Assembly: GCA_902590465.1 (NCBI GenBank)
Contig: CACIWX010000006.1
Coordinates: 1-38,148 of the forward strand
Reading direction: 5' to 3'
Origin: an uncultured Pelagibacteraceae bacterium
Lineage (GTDB): Bacteria > Pseudomonadota > Alphaproteobacteria > Pelagibacterales > Pelagibacteraceae
DNA length: 38,148 nucleotides
The position numbers and the translations under genes are program-made. The notes below the pieces were generated by a model. The model saw only the letters and a list, made by a program, of their open reading frames with translations, did no database searches and was not told the DNA's origin. This document shows positions 1 through 8,447 of the stretch, piece after piece; position 1 is the stretch's first letter, and every line of letters begins with the position of its first letter.

Positions 1-1142
1 GAATTACCCAACAAGTTAGAAATAATTCTAATTCTTCAATTGATTTATACCCTTATGCTCAAATGACTAGAAATAAAATTCCTGATGACATTCAGAATTT
101 TTATATTCAGCATGAAGGATTTATCGGAGTATTTGATGATGAGTTAAAAGAAGATGATTATGATGATATTAAAGAAAAGAAAATTGTTAGAGAGTCTAAT
201 GAAGGATGGCTGGGTATTACTGATAAGTATTGGATGACAGCTTTTGTTCCTGAAAAGGGGAAAAATTTTAAATCAACTTTTCTTTATGACAATGGCTATA
301 AGGCCAATTATATAATTAATGAACCAACTACAATTAACAAGTCATCCACAGGAATTAACCAATTAAGATTATTTGTTTCGGCAAAAGAAGTTGAAACAAT
401 TGATGGATATGCTGCTGATCAAAATATTAATAAATTTGATTTAGTGATAGACTGGGGTTGGTTTTACTTTTTCACAAAACCATTATTTTTTGTAATAGAT
501 TATCTGTTTAAAATTTCAGGAAATTTTGGTTATGCTATAGTTTTACTTACAATAGCAATAAGATTAATTTTTTACCCTCTAGCAAACTTCTCATTTAAAT
601 CCATGGCAAAAATGAAGGCAGTTCAACCTGAAATGATGAGGCTAAAAGAGCTTCATAAGGATGACAAAGTAAAATTACAACAAGAAATGATGGCTTTATA
701 TAGAAAAGAAAAAATTAATCCTGCCTCAGGATGTTTACCAGTCTTGATACAAATACCGTTCTTTTTCGCTATATATAAAATGTTGTTTATTTCTCTGGAA
801 ATGAGGCATCAACCTTTTTTTGGTTGGATAAAAGATCTTTCAGCAGCTGACCCAACTACAATTTTTAATTTGTTTGGACTTATACCGTGGGATCCACCAA
901 GTTTTATGATAATTGGTATTTGGCCAATTTTAATGGGTGCTTCTATGTGGGTTCAACAAAAATTAAATCCTGCTCCTGCAGATCCAATACAAGCTAAGAT
1001 TTTTGCTTTCTTCCCGTTATTTTTAACAATTATTTTAGCTTCATTCCCATCTGGTCTAGTTGTTTATTGGACAGTAAACAATATTTTAACAATTGCTCAG
1101 CAGTACGTAATTGTAAAACAAACTACAGTAAAAACAAATTAA
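1..1142 (+). CDS. yidC: Membrane protein insertase YidC, 3' part (5' end outside window)
   Basis: Inserts and folds inner-membrane proteins, alone or with SecYEG. The reading frame is open from base 3 to the stop at 1140-1142, and the first in-frame ATG (63) lies inside the periplasmic domain, so the gene is cut by the window edge rather than starting there. What remains is the end of the periplasmic domain followed by the conserved Oxa1/YidC membrane core: a hydrophobic segment with the conserved arginine (LLTIAIRLIFYP), the charged cytoplasmic hairpin (SMAKMKAVQPEMMRLKE...), the CLPVLIQIPFFFAIYKML helix, and two later membrane segments ending in FPSGLVVYWTVNNILTIAQQ. It abuts argB with no spacer (TAA then ATG). 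Identification is certain from the core motifs. Confidence 0.96.
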   Translation, partial: ITQQVRNNSNSSIDLYPYAQMTRNKIPDDIQNFYIQHEGFIGVFDDELKEDDYDDIKEKKIVRESNEGWLGITDKYWMTAFVPEKGKNFKSTFLYDNGYKANYIINEPTTINKSSTGINQLRLFVSAKEVETIDGYAADQNINKFDLVIDWGWFYFFTKPLFFVIDYLFKISGNFGYAIVLLTIAIRLIFYPLANFSFKSMAKMKAVQPEMMRLKELHKDDKVKLQQEMMALYRKEKINPASGCLPVLIQIPFFFAIYKMLFISLEMRHQPFFGWIKDLSAADPTTIFNLFGLIPWDPPSFMIIGIWPILMGASMWVQQKLNPAPADPIQAKIFAFFPLFLTIILASFPSGLVVYWTVNNILTIAQQYVIVKQTTVKTN

Positions 1143-2012
1143 ATGTCCCAACACATTTCTCTTGAAGAAATCAAAAAGTTTTGGCCAAAAGACGCTCCAG
1201 AAATTATAAATGTTCAAAAATATGTTTCGAAATATAAGAAAGAGAAAATTGTAATTAAGTATGGAGGTAATGTTTTAATTGATAGAAATGTATTCAATAA
1301 CTTTATTTTAGACATTAATATTTTAAATAAGTTGGGTCTATCAATTATTATTGTTCATGGTGGAGGACCTAGAATAAAAAGAGAGTTAGATAAAAAAAAA
1401 ATTGAGTCAAAATTTATAAATGGGTTAAGAGTAACTGATAAAAATATTATTAATGTTGTTGAGGAGGTCCTAATTGATTTTAATAATGATATAGTCTCAA
1501 ATTTAAAAAAACTAGGGTCAAATGCAGTATCTTTTCATACAAAAGAAAATAATATTATTGAAGTTAAGCCTGAAAGAGAAGAGCTGGGATTTGTGGGAAT
1601 ACCGAATAAAATTAATTCTCAATTAATTAACGATGCAATAAATAAAAACAAAATTCCAATAATTGCACCTCTTGGTTTAGGAGAAAATCAACAAACATAT
1701 AATATAAACGGAGATACAGCGGCTAGTGCTATAGCCAAAAAACTCAAATCCAGAAGGCTATTATTAATGACTAATGTTGAAGGTGTTTATGATGATCAAA
1801 AAAAACTAATTACAGAGATTAAACCCTTTGATTTAGAAAACCTTATTAAATGGAAAGTTGTTCAAGGTGGCATGATACCAAAAATACAAAATTGTGTTGA
1901 TGCTGTTGAAAATGGTGTCAGAGGTGTAGTTATACTTGATGGAAGAAAACCGCATTCAATATTACATGAAATTTTTTCTGACAAAGGTTCTGGAACATTA
2001 ATAAGGCAATGA
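1143..2012 (+). CDS. argB: Acetylglutamate kinase
   Basis: Phosphorylates N-acetyl-L-glutamate with ATP, the second step of arginine synthesis; cytoplasmic. The 289-aa protein has family length and the amino-acid-kinase signatures: KYGGN (39-43) and VHGGGP (71-76) for phosphate and substrate binding, YNINGDTAASAIA (about 186-197), MTNVEGVY (209-216) and VQGGMIPK (240-247) near the ATP site. The ATG follows the yidC stop directly, and the 3' end overlaps the HAD gene by 4 bp (ATGA), which points to translational coupling. The N-terminal helix SQHISLEEIKKFWP precedes the kinase core and may relate to oligomerisation or arginine feedback (inference). In several other alphaproteobacteria engB separates yidC and argB; it is absent here. 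Confidence 0.96.
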   Translation: MSQHISLEEIKKFWPKDAPEIINVQKYVSKYKKEKIVIKYGGNVLIDRNVFNNFILDINILNKLGLSIIIVHGGGPRIKRELDKKKIESKFINGLRVTDKNIINVVEEVLIDFNNDIVSNLKKLGSNAVSFHTKENNIIEVKPEREELGFVGIPNKINSQLINDAINKNKIPIIAPLGLGENQQTYNINGDTAASAIAKKLKSRRLLLMTNVEGVYDDQKKLITEIKPFDLENLIKWKVVQGGMIPKIQNCVDAVENGVRGVVILDGRKPHSILHEIFSDKGSGTLIRQ

Positions 2013-2674
2013 AAGATTTATCAAAAATAAAATTTTGGTTATTTGATTTAGATAACACTCTATACGATGGGGCAACTAAAGTTTTTGATCAAGTAGATAA
2101 AAAAATGTCAAAATTTATTTCTGAAAAACTAAATGTTAGTTTAGAAGAAGCTAGAAAAATTCAAAAAAGCTATTTTCAGGAATATAACACTACTTTAAAT
2201 GGAATGATTAAAAACCATAAAATTGACGCTGATGAATTTTTAGAATTTGTGCATGATGTTGATCTTAGTTTTTTAGATAAAAATAAGTTTTTAGAGGAAG
2301 AAATTAAGAAATTAAATGGAAAGAAAATAATTTTTACTAATGGATCAAAGGCTCACGCTTTAAATGTTACAAAAAGAATTGGAATTGATAAGCTTTTTGA
2401 TGGAATTTTTGACATACGAGATTGCGAATTTATTCCAAAGCCTTCAAAAGAACCTTATAAAAAATTAGTAGAAAATTACAAAATTGAGCCACAATATTGT
2501 ATATTCTTTGAAGATATTGCAAGAAATTTAAAACCAGCATACGAATTAGGAATGAAAACTGTTTGGATTAAAAATGATGAACCTTGGGCAGCAAAATATT
2601 CTGACTCAGAGTTTATCAATTATAAAACTGATAATTTGGCAAAATTTTTAAAGGAGATTAATGAGTTACGATAA
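2009..2674 (+). CDS. HAD-superfamily hydrolase, pyrimidine 5'-nucleotidase type
   Basis: Probable cytoplasmic phosphatase of the HAD superfamily. All four motifs are visible in 221 aa: motif [10 protein letters not shown] with nucleophile D13 and acid D15, motif II FTNGSK (T110), the motif III lysine in PKPSKEPY (K144), and motif [14 protein letters not shown] (E168, D169). An alpha-helical cap lies between motifs I and II. The sequence resembles alphaproteobacterial proteins annotated as pyrimidine 5'-nucleotidases, which often sit between argB and dapD; the true substrate cannot be read from sequence. It overlaps argB by 4 bp and dapD by 14 bp. The dapD ribosome binding site lies within its 3' end. 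Confidence 0.88.
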   Translation: MKDLSKIKFWLFDLDNTLYDGATKVFDQVDKKMSKFISEKLNVSLEEARKIQKSYFQEYNTTLNGMIKNHKIDADEFLEFVHDVDLSFLDKNKFLEEEIKKLNGKKIIFTNGSKAHALNVTKRIGIDKLFDGIFDIRDCEFIPKPSKEPYKKLVENYKIEPQYCIFFEDIARNLKPAYELGMKTVWIKNDEPWAAKYSDSEFINYKTDNLAKFLKEINELR

Positions 2675-3488
2675 GCTAGAAAAAATTATTAATAAAAATT
2701 TTGAAATTAAAGAAAAAATAGGTCTTAAATCAGATAAAAAACTTATTAAAGCTATTAATGAAACAATTAATTTAGTTGACTCAGGTAAAATTAGAGTTGC
2801 GAACAAAATTAATGGCACATGGATTGTTAATCAGTGGATCAAAAAAGCAATTCTTTTAAGCTTTAGAGTAAATAAAATGACAATGTCAAAAGGGCCTTAC
2901 ACAACGTGGTATGATAAAGTTCCGGGTAAAACAGTAAAATGGAAAGAAAAAGATTGGAAGAAAGCCGGATACCGACACGTTCCTAATGGAGTTGTCAGAA
3001 GAGGATCTTATATTGCAAAAAATGTTGTCCTAATGCCTTCGTTTGTAAATTTAGGAGCATATGTTGACGAAGGTACAATGATTGATACTTGGGCTTCCGT
3101 TGGCTCATGTGCTCAAGTTGGAAAAAATTGTCATATATCTGGAGGAGCTGGAATTGGAGGAGTGCTTGAACCACTTCAAGCAGGTCCAGTAATCATTGAA
3201 GATAATTGTTTCGTAGGTGCTAGATCTGAGATAGCTGAAGGGGTTTTAGTTGAAGAAGGTGCGGTTATCTCAATGGGAGTTTATGTTGGGGCTTCAACAA
3301 AAATTGTAGATAGATCCACTGGTGAAGTTACTTTTGGTAAAGTGCCAGCTTATTCTGTAGTGGTTCCAGGAAGCTTACCTAATAAATCTAATCCTGATGG
3401 CCCCTCTTTATATTGTGCAGTAATTGTTAAAAAAGTTGACTCAAAAACAAGAAGTAAAACATCTATAAATGATCTATTAAGAGACTAA
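2661..3488 (+). CDS. dapD: 2,3,4,5-tetrahydropyridine-2,6-dicarboxylate N-succinyltransferase
   Basis: Transfers succinyl from succinyl-CoA to tetrahydrodipicolinate in the succinylase branch of lysine and meso-diaminopimelate synthesis, feeding peptidoglycan. The 275 aa match the usual length. An N-terminal helical domain is followed by a left-handed beta-helix of hexapeptide repeats (from about residue 110: [58 protein letters not shown]). The conserved [11 protein letters not shown] loop and [14 protein letters not shown] end are present. The ATG has a clear Shine-Dalgarno AGGAG at 2652-2656, inside the previous gene. Its TAA overlaps the dapE ATG by one base, so dapD and dapE, consecutive steps of the branch (with DapC between), are probably co-translated. 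Confidence 0.97.
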   Translation: MSYDKLEKIINKNFEIKEKIGLKSDKKLIKAINETINLVDSGKIRVANKINGTWIVNQWIKKAILLSFRVNKMTMSKGPYTTWYDKVPGKTVKWKEKDWKKAGYRHVPNGVVRRGSYIAKNVVLMPSFVNLGAYVDEGTMIDTWASVGSCAQVGKNCHISGGAGIGGVLEPLQAGPVIIEDNCFVGARSEIAEGVLVEEGAVISMGVYVGASTKIVDRSTGEVTFGKVPAYSVVVPGSLPNKSNPDGPSLYCAVIVKKVDSKTRSKTSINDLLRD

Positions 3489-4651
3489 TGCCCAATTTTA
3501 ACGAACTGACATTAGCAAAAGAGCTTATTAAATTTCCAAGTGTAACCCCTGTGGACGCGGGTGCTATAGGATTTTTAGCAAAACAATTAAGAAAGCTAGG
3601 TTTTGATTGTAAAATTTTAGAATTTAAAGACAAAAATAAAATAAGTAAGCCAATCAAAAATATTTATGCAAGGCTTGGAAAAAAAGGGCCTAATTTATGT
3701 TACGCAGGTCATACAGATGTTGTGCCTCCAGGTAATATAAAAGATTGGACCATAAATCCTTTTAGGCCAACAATTAAAAATAATCATTTAATTGGTAGGG
3801 GTGCTAATGATATGAAAAGCTCAATAGCTTGTTTTATATCTGCAGTAGAAAAATTTTTAAAAAAAAGAAAAAAATTTAATGGTTCTATAAGCTTTTTAAT
3901 TACTGGTGATGAAGAAGCCCTTGCAATCAATGGAACAAAAAAAGTAGTAGACTATTTAAAAAAGAAAAAAGAAAAAATAGATTTTTGTATCGTTGGTGAA
4001 CCTACAAATCCAAATAAACTTGGAGAGATGATTAAAATAGGAAGACGTGGTAGTATATCTGGATCGATAATGATTTCTGGATCACAGGGCCATGTTGCTT
4101 ACCCTCACCTTTCTAATAATCCAATTAATACTTTAGTAAAAATATGTAAAAAACTTAATGAGCACAAATTGGATAAAGGCAATAAAAATTTTCAACCTTC
4201 GAATTTAGAAATTACATCTATAGATGTTGACAATAAAGCTACTAACGTGATTCCAGCTATAGCTAGAGCTCAATTCAATGTGAGATTTAACAATTTTCAC
4301 ACCTCAAGCAGTTTAAAGAAAAAAATTTATTCAATAGTCAAAAATTTGAGTAAAAAAAATAAATGTAAGTTTAAAATAGATTTTCATGTAAGTGGCGAGT
4401 CTTTTCTAACTCAACCAAATGAGACTATTTTTATGGCAAAAAAAATAATTAAAAAAATTACTAAAGTAACACCTGTATTTTCTACAACCGGGGGAACATC
4501 GGATGCAAGATTTATTAGAAAAATCGCACCCTGTCTTGAATTTGGCCTAGTAAATAAAACAATGCATAAAATTGATGAATGCGTTTCATTAAAAGATTTA
4601 AAAAATTTAACAAAAATATATCGTAATATCCTTGAGGATTATTTTAAGTGA
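3488..4651 (+). CDS. dapE: Succinyl-diaminopimelate desuccinylase
   Basis: M20-family dinuclear zinc hydrolase that removes succinate from N-succinyl-LL-diaminopimelate, giving LL-DAP for lysine and cell wall. In 387 aa all expected residues are visible: H75 and D77 in AGHTDVVPPG, bridging D108 in GRGANDMKSS, catalytic E142 with metal ligand E143 in TGDEEALAING, E171 in VGEPTNP, and H360 in KTMHKIDECV. The lid/dimerisation domain (about 180-290, GRRGSISGSI... GHVAYPHLSNNP) is intact. The start overlaps dapD by one base and the stop TGA is embedded in the GTG start of the SET gene (GTGA). Elsewhere in alphaproteobacteria dapE commonly neighbours truA; here two genes intervene and truA converges. 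Confidence 0.97.
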   Translation: MPNFNELTLAKELIKFPSVTPVDAGAIGFLAKQLRKLGFDCKILEFKDKNKISKPIKNIYARLGKKGPNLCYAGHTDVVPPGNIKDWTINPFRPTIKNNHLIGRGANDMKSSIACFISAVEKFLKKRKKFNGSISFLITGDEEALAINGTKKVVDYLKKKKEKIDFCIVGEPTNPNKLGEMIKIGRRGSISGSIMISGSQGHVAYPHLSNNPINTLVKICKKLNEHKLDKGNKNFQPSNLEITSIDVDNKATNVIPAIARAQFNVRFNNFHTSSSLKKKIYSIVKNLSKKNKCKFKIDFHVSGESFLTQPNETIFMAKKIIKKITKVTPVFSTTGGTSDARFIRKIAPCLEFGLVNKTMHKIDECVSLKDLKNLTKIYRNILEDYFK

Positions 4652-5103
4652 AGCCTTATAAAGTTAAGAGATCTAAAATTGATAATCTAGGTCTTTATGC
4701 AGCCAAGAATATTAAAAAGGGATCAAAAATAATTGAGTACAAAGGAAAAGTTATTACAAGGCGAGAAGCTGAGGAAAACCCAAAATATGATAACGATAAA
4801 GCAATTTACCTTTTTAATTTAAACAAGAGATATGATCTTGATGGTGATTTTAAATTTAATACAGCTAGATTAATTAATCATTCATGTAATCCTAACTGTG
4901 AAGTAACAGGTACTGGGCTTAAAGTTTGGGTTTATGCAATAAAGGATATAAGTGCAGGAGAAGAATTTTCATATGACTATGGTTTTAGTTTTGATGAAGA
5001 TTACGCAAATTATCCATGTCGATGTAAATCAAAAAATTGTTGTGGTTACATTGTAAGGGAAGGCTCGAGATGGAGAATAAAAAAAAATAAGGTCAAAAAA
5101 TAA
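4648..5103 (+). CDS. SET-domain protein-lysine methyltransferase-like protein
   Basis: A 151-aa protein that is essentially one SET domain plus a post-SET zinc motif, expected to transfer methyl from S-adenosylmethionine to a protein lysine. Visible are GLYAAKNIKKGSKIIEYKG (residues 15-33), the cofactor/pseudoknot motif RLINHSCNPNC (74-84), the catalytic tyrosine region FSYDYGF (107-113), and CRCKSKNCC (124-132) giving the post-SET Cys-X-Cys-X4-Cys that with C80 would bind zinc. It therefore looks catalytically complete. The start is GTG at 4648, overlapping the dapE stop by 4 bp. The target is unknown; a ribosomal or translation protein is a guess only. SET proteins are mainly eukaryotic but scattered in bacteria. 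Confidence 0.85.
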   Translation: MKPYKVKRSKIDNLGLYAAKNIKKGSKIIEYKGKVITRREAEENPKYDNDKAIYLFNLNKRYDLDGDFKFNTARLINHSCNPNCEVTGTGLKVWVYAIKDISAGEEFSYDYGFSFDEDYANYPCRCKSKNCCGYIVREGSRWRIKKNKVKK

Positions 5104-5108
5104 AATAA

Positions 5109-6242
5109 ATGAAGAAAATTCTATTTATTTCCACAAGGAATCCTTACTCGAATAGATACTCTGGTGATGTAATTGGATCAAAAAAAATTTTAAGTATATT
5201 AAAAAAAAATAACTCTTTAGATTTAGTAACTTTAGATGAAAAAGAGGATTTTTCACAAAAAAGAACTTTTATTTTCGAAAAGCCAAATTTTATTTTAAAA
5301 TTTTTTTATATAATAAGATCTCTTTTTTATTTTCAGCCAATACAATTTGGTCTTTTTTATTCAAATAAAATGCAAAAATTTATTAATGATAATGCTTACA
5401 ATTACGATATAATTTTTTTTTATCATATTAGATCAAGTCAATATCTACCTGAAAATTTTTACGGAAAAAAAATTATTGAAATGGGAGATTTGTACTCAAG
5501 TAATTATATACAAACTTTTAATACTTTAAATGTTTTAAATCCATTAAAATATATTTATTTTTTAGAAACCTTTTTTATTAAAAAAATAGAAGAAAAAATT
5601 TTTCTGAATTTTGATAAAATAATTTTGTTTTCTAAAAATGAAATAAAGAAAGTTGATAAATCATTTAGAAAAAAAATAGTTCACATTAATGTATCAGTAG
5701 ATAAAATTAATAAAAAATATTTATTTTCTAAAAATAACAAAAAAATTTTATTTGTTGGTAATTTAAAATATTTACCAAATATATTAGCAGTAAAAAATTT
5801 TGTAAAAAATATTCTTCCTAATTTGAAAAAAGAGGAACCAAATATTACAATCGAATTAATTGGTGAAATAAGTAATTATAATAGAATGATTTTTTCAACA
5901 AATAGAAATATAAGATGTTGGGGTCCACAAAAGCACTTAGACAAATTTATAAAAGGTTCCTTTTGTGGATTAGCAAATTTAAATATAGCAACTGGTATTC
6001 AAGGCAAAATCTTAACTTATATGTCATATGGATTACCTGTGATTTGTTCAAAAATTGTTGCACATAATTTTGATAGAAATGTAATTGCATATAATGATCA
6101 AAATGATCTTTTGAACAAAATTTATAAATTAAGAAAAAATAAAGCTTTAAGTAATAATATTTCGAAAAAGTCTTTAAGGTTTATAAATAAGTTTACCTGG
6201 GACAAAGTAAAAAAAGATTATTTAAAAATTATTAAAACTTAA
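5109..6242 (+). CDS. Glycosyltransferase, GT4-like
   Basis: Probable GT-B fold glycosyltransferase acting on a surface glycan or lipid-linked sugar at the cytoplasmic membrane face. The 377-aa protein begins with a Rossmann strand and glycine loop (KKILFISTRNPYSNRYSGD) and carries a C-terminal half typical of GT4/Glyco_trans_1_4: KILFVGNLKYLPN (about 214-226), ITIELIGEISN, IRCWGPQKHLDKFIKGS and ATGIQGKILTYMSYGLPVIC, where the family donor-binding E/K region lies. It starts 5 nt after the SET gene stop and converges on truA with a 4-bp overlap. It is richer in Lys/Asn/Phe and A/T runs than its dap neighbours, which suits an accessory gene inserted between conserved dapE and truA (inference). 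Donor and acceptor are unknown. Confidence 0.8.
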   Translation: MKKILFISTRNPYSNRYSGDVIGSKKILSILKKNNSLDLVTLDEKEDFSQKRTFIFEKPNFILKFFYIIRSLFYFQPIQFGLFYSNKMQKFINDNAYNYDIIFFYHIRSSQYLPENFYGKKIIEMGDLYSSNYIQTFNTLNVLNPLKYIYFLETFFIKKIEEKIFLNFDKIILFSKNEIKKVDKSFRKKIVHINVSVDKINKKYLFSKNNKKILFVGNLKYLPNILAVKNFVKNILPNLKKEEPNITIELIGEISNYNRMIFSTNRNIRCWGPQKHLDKFIKGSFCGLANLNIATGIQGKILTYMSYGLPVICSKIVAHNFDRNVIAYNDQNDLLNKIYKLRKNKALSNNISKKSLRFINKFTWDKVKKDYLKIIKT

Positions 6243-6979
6243 TAAAAAACTTTTTCAAGATAAAGACCATCCGGGGGAGCAGGAGGAGCGCAGTTCTCTC
6301 TTTTTCTTAATTTAATTACAGATTTAATTTTCTCTGGTTTCCATTTCTGTTCCCCAACGTATTTTAAGCAGCCAACCATCGATCTAACTTGTTTTTGAAG
6401 AAATGACTTCGATTCAAATTTTATAATTATTTTATCTTTTTTCTTTTTTACTTCTGCTTTTGTAATTGTTCTGTTAGGGCTTGTTGCTGAACAAGAGGCA
6501 GATCTCATTGAGGAAAAGTCATGGTGACCTAAAAAAAATTTTATCCCTTTTCTCATCGTCTTTATATTGAGTTTTTTTTTTATAAACCATGCTCTATTTT
6601 CATACATAGGAGATCTAGTAAGTCGGTTTAAGATTATATATTTATATATTTTTTTTTTTACACTGTGACGAGCATGAAAATTCAAATTTTTTTTGCCTAT
6701 TTTAATTATTGAAATTGGTTTTTCTTTTAAAAAAAAATTTACTGAATTTAAGAATTTATATTTATCTTTAATTTCATTATCAGAAAAAAAACTAGCGCTT
6801 TGACCTTTCGCGTGAACTCCTGCATCCGTACGACCTGAGCCGATTATCTTTATTTTTGATTTAAGAACCTTTGACAAAGCTTTTTGGACAATTGATTGAA
6901 TAGATGAACCATTTTTTTGAATTTGCCATCCAACAAAATTAGTTCCTACGTACTCAATAATTATTTGATAATTGAACAT
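6239..6979 (-). CDS. truA: tRNA pseudouridine(38-40) synthase TruA
   Basis: Converts uridines 38-40 of tRNA anticodon stems to pseudouridine. The 246-aa protein has the expected length, with catalytic aspartate D52 in the motif GSGRTDAGVHAKGQ (47-60) and the family features YVGTNFVGWQIQ (10-21), NFHARHSVKKKIYKY and SFLQKQVRSMVGCL. The C-terminal CAPPAPPDGLYLEKV matches the family end. Its ATG overlaps the fmt stop by one base, so it is the last gene of a def-fmt-truA unit. Its 3' end overlaps the convergent glycosyltransferase gene by 4 bp. Confidence 0.96.
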   Translation of the reverse strand: MFNYQIIIEYVGTNFVGWQIQKNGSSIQSIVQKALSKVLKSKIKIIGSGRTDAGVHAKGQSASFFSDNEIKDKYKFLNSVNFFLKEKPISIIKIGKKNLNFHARHSVKKKIYKYIILNRLTRSPMYENRAWFIKKKLNIKTMRKGIKFFLGHHDFSSMRSASCSATSPNRTITKAEVKKKKDKIIIKFESKSFLQKQVRSMVGCLKYVGEQKWKPEKIKSVIKLRKRENCAPPAPPDGLYLEKVFY

Positions 6980-7896
6980 TACAAAAGTAATTCGCCTTTA
7001 TTTATTTTATACCCTGCTAAAAAACTTTTTGTATTTAGAACTTTTTTCCCTTCCTTTTGAAGTAAATTTATTTTAATAGAGTTATTTTGACAGCCTATAA
7101 CCAGGTCGTTTGTTAAAACTTCTCCCTTGTTACCCTGAACGCTGGACACTTCAGCGCCTATAATTTTTATTCTTGTGTCTTTATGCATAAACCAAGCACC
7201 TGGATAAGGGCTAAGCCCATTTATTTTTGCAATTAATTTTTGCGCTGAGTTATTCCAGTTAATTTTTGCCTCCTTCTTAGTAATTTTTTTAGCATAAGTA
7301 GCTAATTTATTGTCTTGATCCACAAATTCAATTTCATTTTTTTCGAATGATTGTAAAGCTTCTAAAATTAGGTTTGACCCTGTTTCTGACAATTTTTTAG
7401 TCAAAGACAAAAAATTATCTGTTGTATTTATACTTACACTTTTTTGCATCATGAAGGGTCCAGCATCAAGTTTTTTAACAATTTTCATGATTGAAATCCC
7501 AGTTTCTTTATCCATTTCAATAATTGATCTTTGAATTGGAGCGGCTCCTCGCCATCTCGGGAGTAATGAGGCGTGAATATTTAAAAACAATAAATTTTTT
7601 ATTTTTAGAAATCTCTCTGGAATAATTTGGCCATAGGCTACAACAATTACAAATTTTACATTAGATTCTTTAAAAAATGAGAATTCAGTATCATTATCCA
7701 AATTTTGAGGACATCTTACTGGAATATTTAATTTTTCTGCCTCTAAATGAACTGGTGATTTTAAAATTTTTTGGCCTCTAGCCTTTTTTTTTGGCGGTTG
7801 AGTAATTACAGCTTTAATTTTATGTTTCGAATTAAGTGATTTTAAAATAGGAACAGAAAATTCTGGTGTTCCCATAAATAAAATTTCAAATATCAT
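6979..7896 (-). CDS. fmt: Methionyl-tRNA formyltransferase
   Basis: Formylates Met-tRNAi with 10-formyl-tetrahydrofolate for translation initiation. The 305 aa show an N-terminal Rossmann-type catalytic domain with FMGTPEFSVPIL (7-18), the catalytic triad N106, H108 (NIHASLLPRWRGAAPIQR region, 106-123) and D144 (KKLDAGPF), followed by a C-terminal OB-type tRNA-binding domain with NGLSPYPGAWF. It lies 5 nt downstream of def and overlaps truA by one base. Pairing with peptide deformylase in one transcript is the normal bacterial arrangement, since formylation and deformylation depend on each other. Confidence 0.97.
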   Translation of the reverse strand: MIFEILFMGTPEFSVPILKSLNSKHKIKAVITQPPKKKARGQKILKSPVHLEAEKLNIPVRCPQNLDNDTEFSFFKESNVKFVIVVAYGQIIPERFLKIKNLLFLNIHASLLPRWRGAAPIQRSIIEMDKETGISIMKIVKKLDAGPFMMQKSVSINTTDNFLSLTKKLSETGSNLILEALQSFEKNEIEFVDQDNKLATYAKKITKKEAKINWNNSAQKLIAKINGLSPYPGAWFMHKDTRIKIIGAEVSSVQGNKGEVLTNDLVIGCQNNSIKINLLQKEGKKVLNTKSFLAGYKINKGELLL

Positions 7897-7901
7897 TTAA
7901 A

Positions 7902-8426
7902 TTAAACAATGATTCTCTCTAAAGATTTTTTGTTTTTTGATAATTTTTTTAAAATCATGCTCTTTTTTAATTTTGATAAATAGTCAATAAATAAGATACC
8001 TTCTAAATGATCCATCTCATGTTGGATGCAGGTCGCAAATAATCCTTCTGTCTCTAGTATTTTTTCATCTCCATTATAATTAAGAAACTTGATTTTGCAT
8101 TTGTCAGGTCTACTTATTTCTGCAAATTGACCAGGTACAGATAAACACCCTTCTTCATAAGATGCTTTGGTATCAGAATTAATGATAATTTCTGGGTTGA
8201 CAAAAAATTGTGGATTTTTTTTTTCTCCGTCTCGAGAAAGATCAATTACAATAACTCTTTTAGGCACTCCAATTTGTATTGCTGCTAAACCTATGCCTGG
8301 TGCAGCATACATCGTATCCAACATATCATCCATTAAAGATCTAATGTTATCATCTACATTTTCAACTTTAACAGATTTTTGTCTCAAAAATGGGTTGGGC
8401 TCTGTTAAAATATTTCTTATAGTCAT
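7902..8426 (-). CDS. def: Peptide deformylase
   Basis: Metalloenzyme that removes the N-formyl group from new proteins. All three motifs are present in 174 aa: motif I GIGLAAIQ (44-51), motif II EGCLS with metal ligand C94 (92-96), and motif III QHEMDH with H136, catalytic E137 and H140. The isoleucine in motif I, where many family members have proline, fits the general GxGLAAxQ pattern. It is followed after 5 nt by fmt and preceded by 21 nt after the stop of the upstream exported protein, so it may be read from that gene's promoter or from its own in that short gap; no clear promoter was identified. Confidence 0.97.
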   Translation of the reverse strand: MTIRNILTEPNPFLRQKSVKVENVDDNIRSLMDDMLDTMYAAPGIGLAAIQIGVPKRVIVIDLSRDGEKKNPQFFVNPEIIINSDTKASYEEGCLSVPGQFAEISRPDKCKIKFLNYNGDEKILETEGLFATCIQHEMDHLEGILFIDYLSKLKKSMILKKLSKNKKSLERIIV

Positions 8427-8447
8427 ATATGAGACTTTATATTCTAA

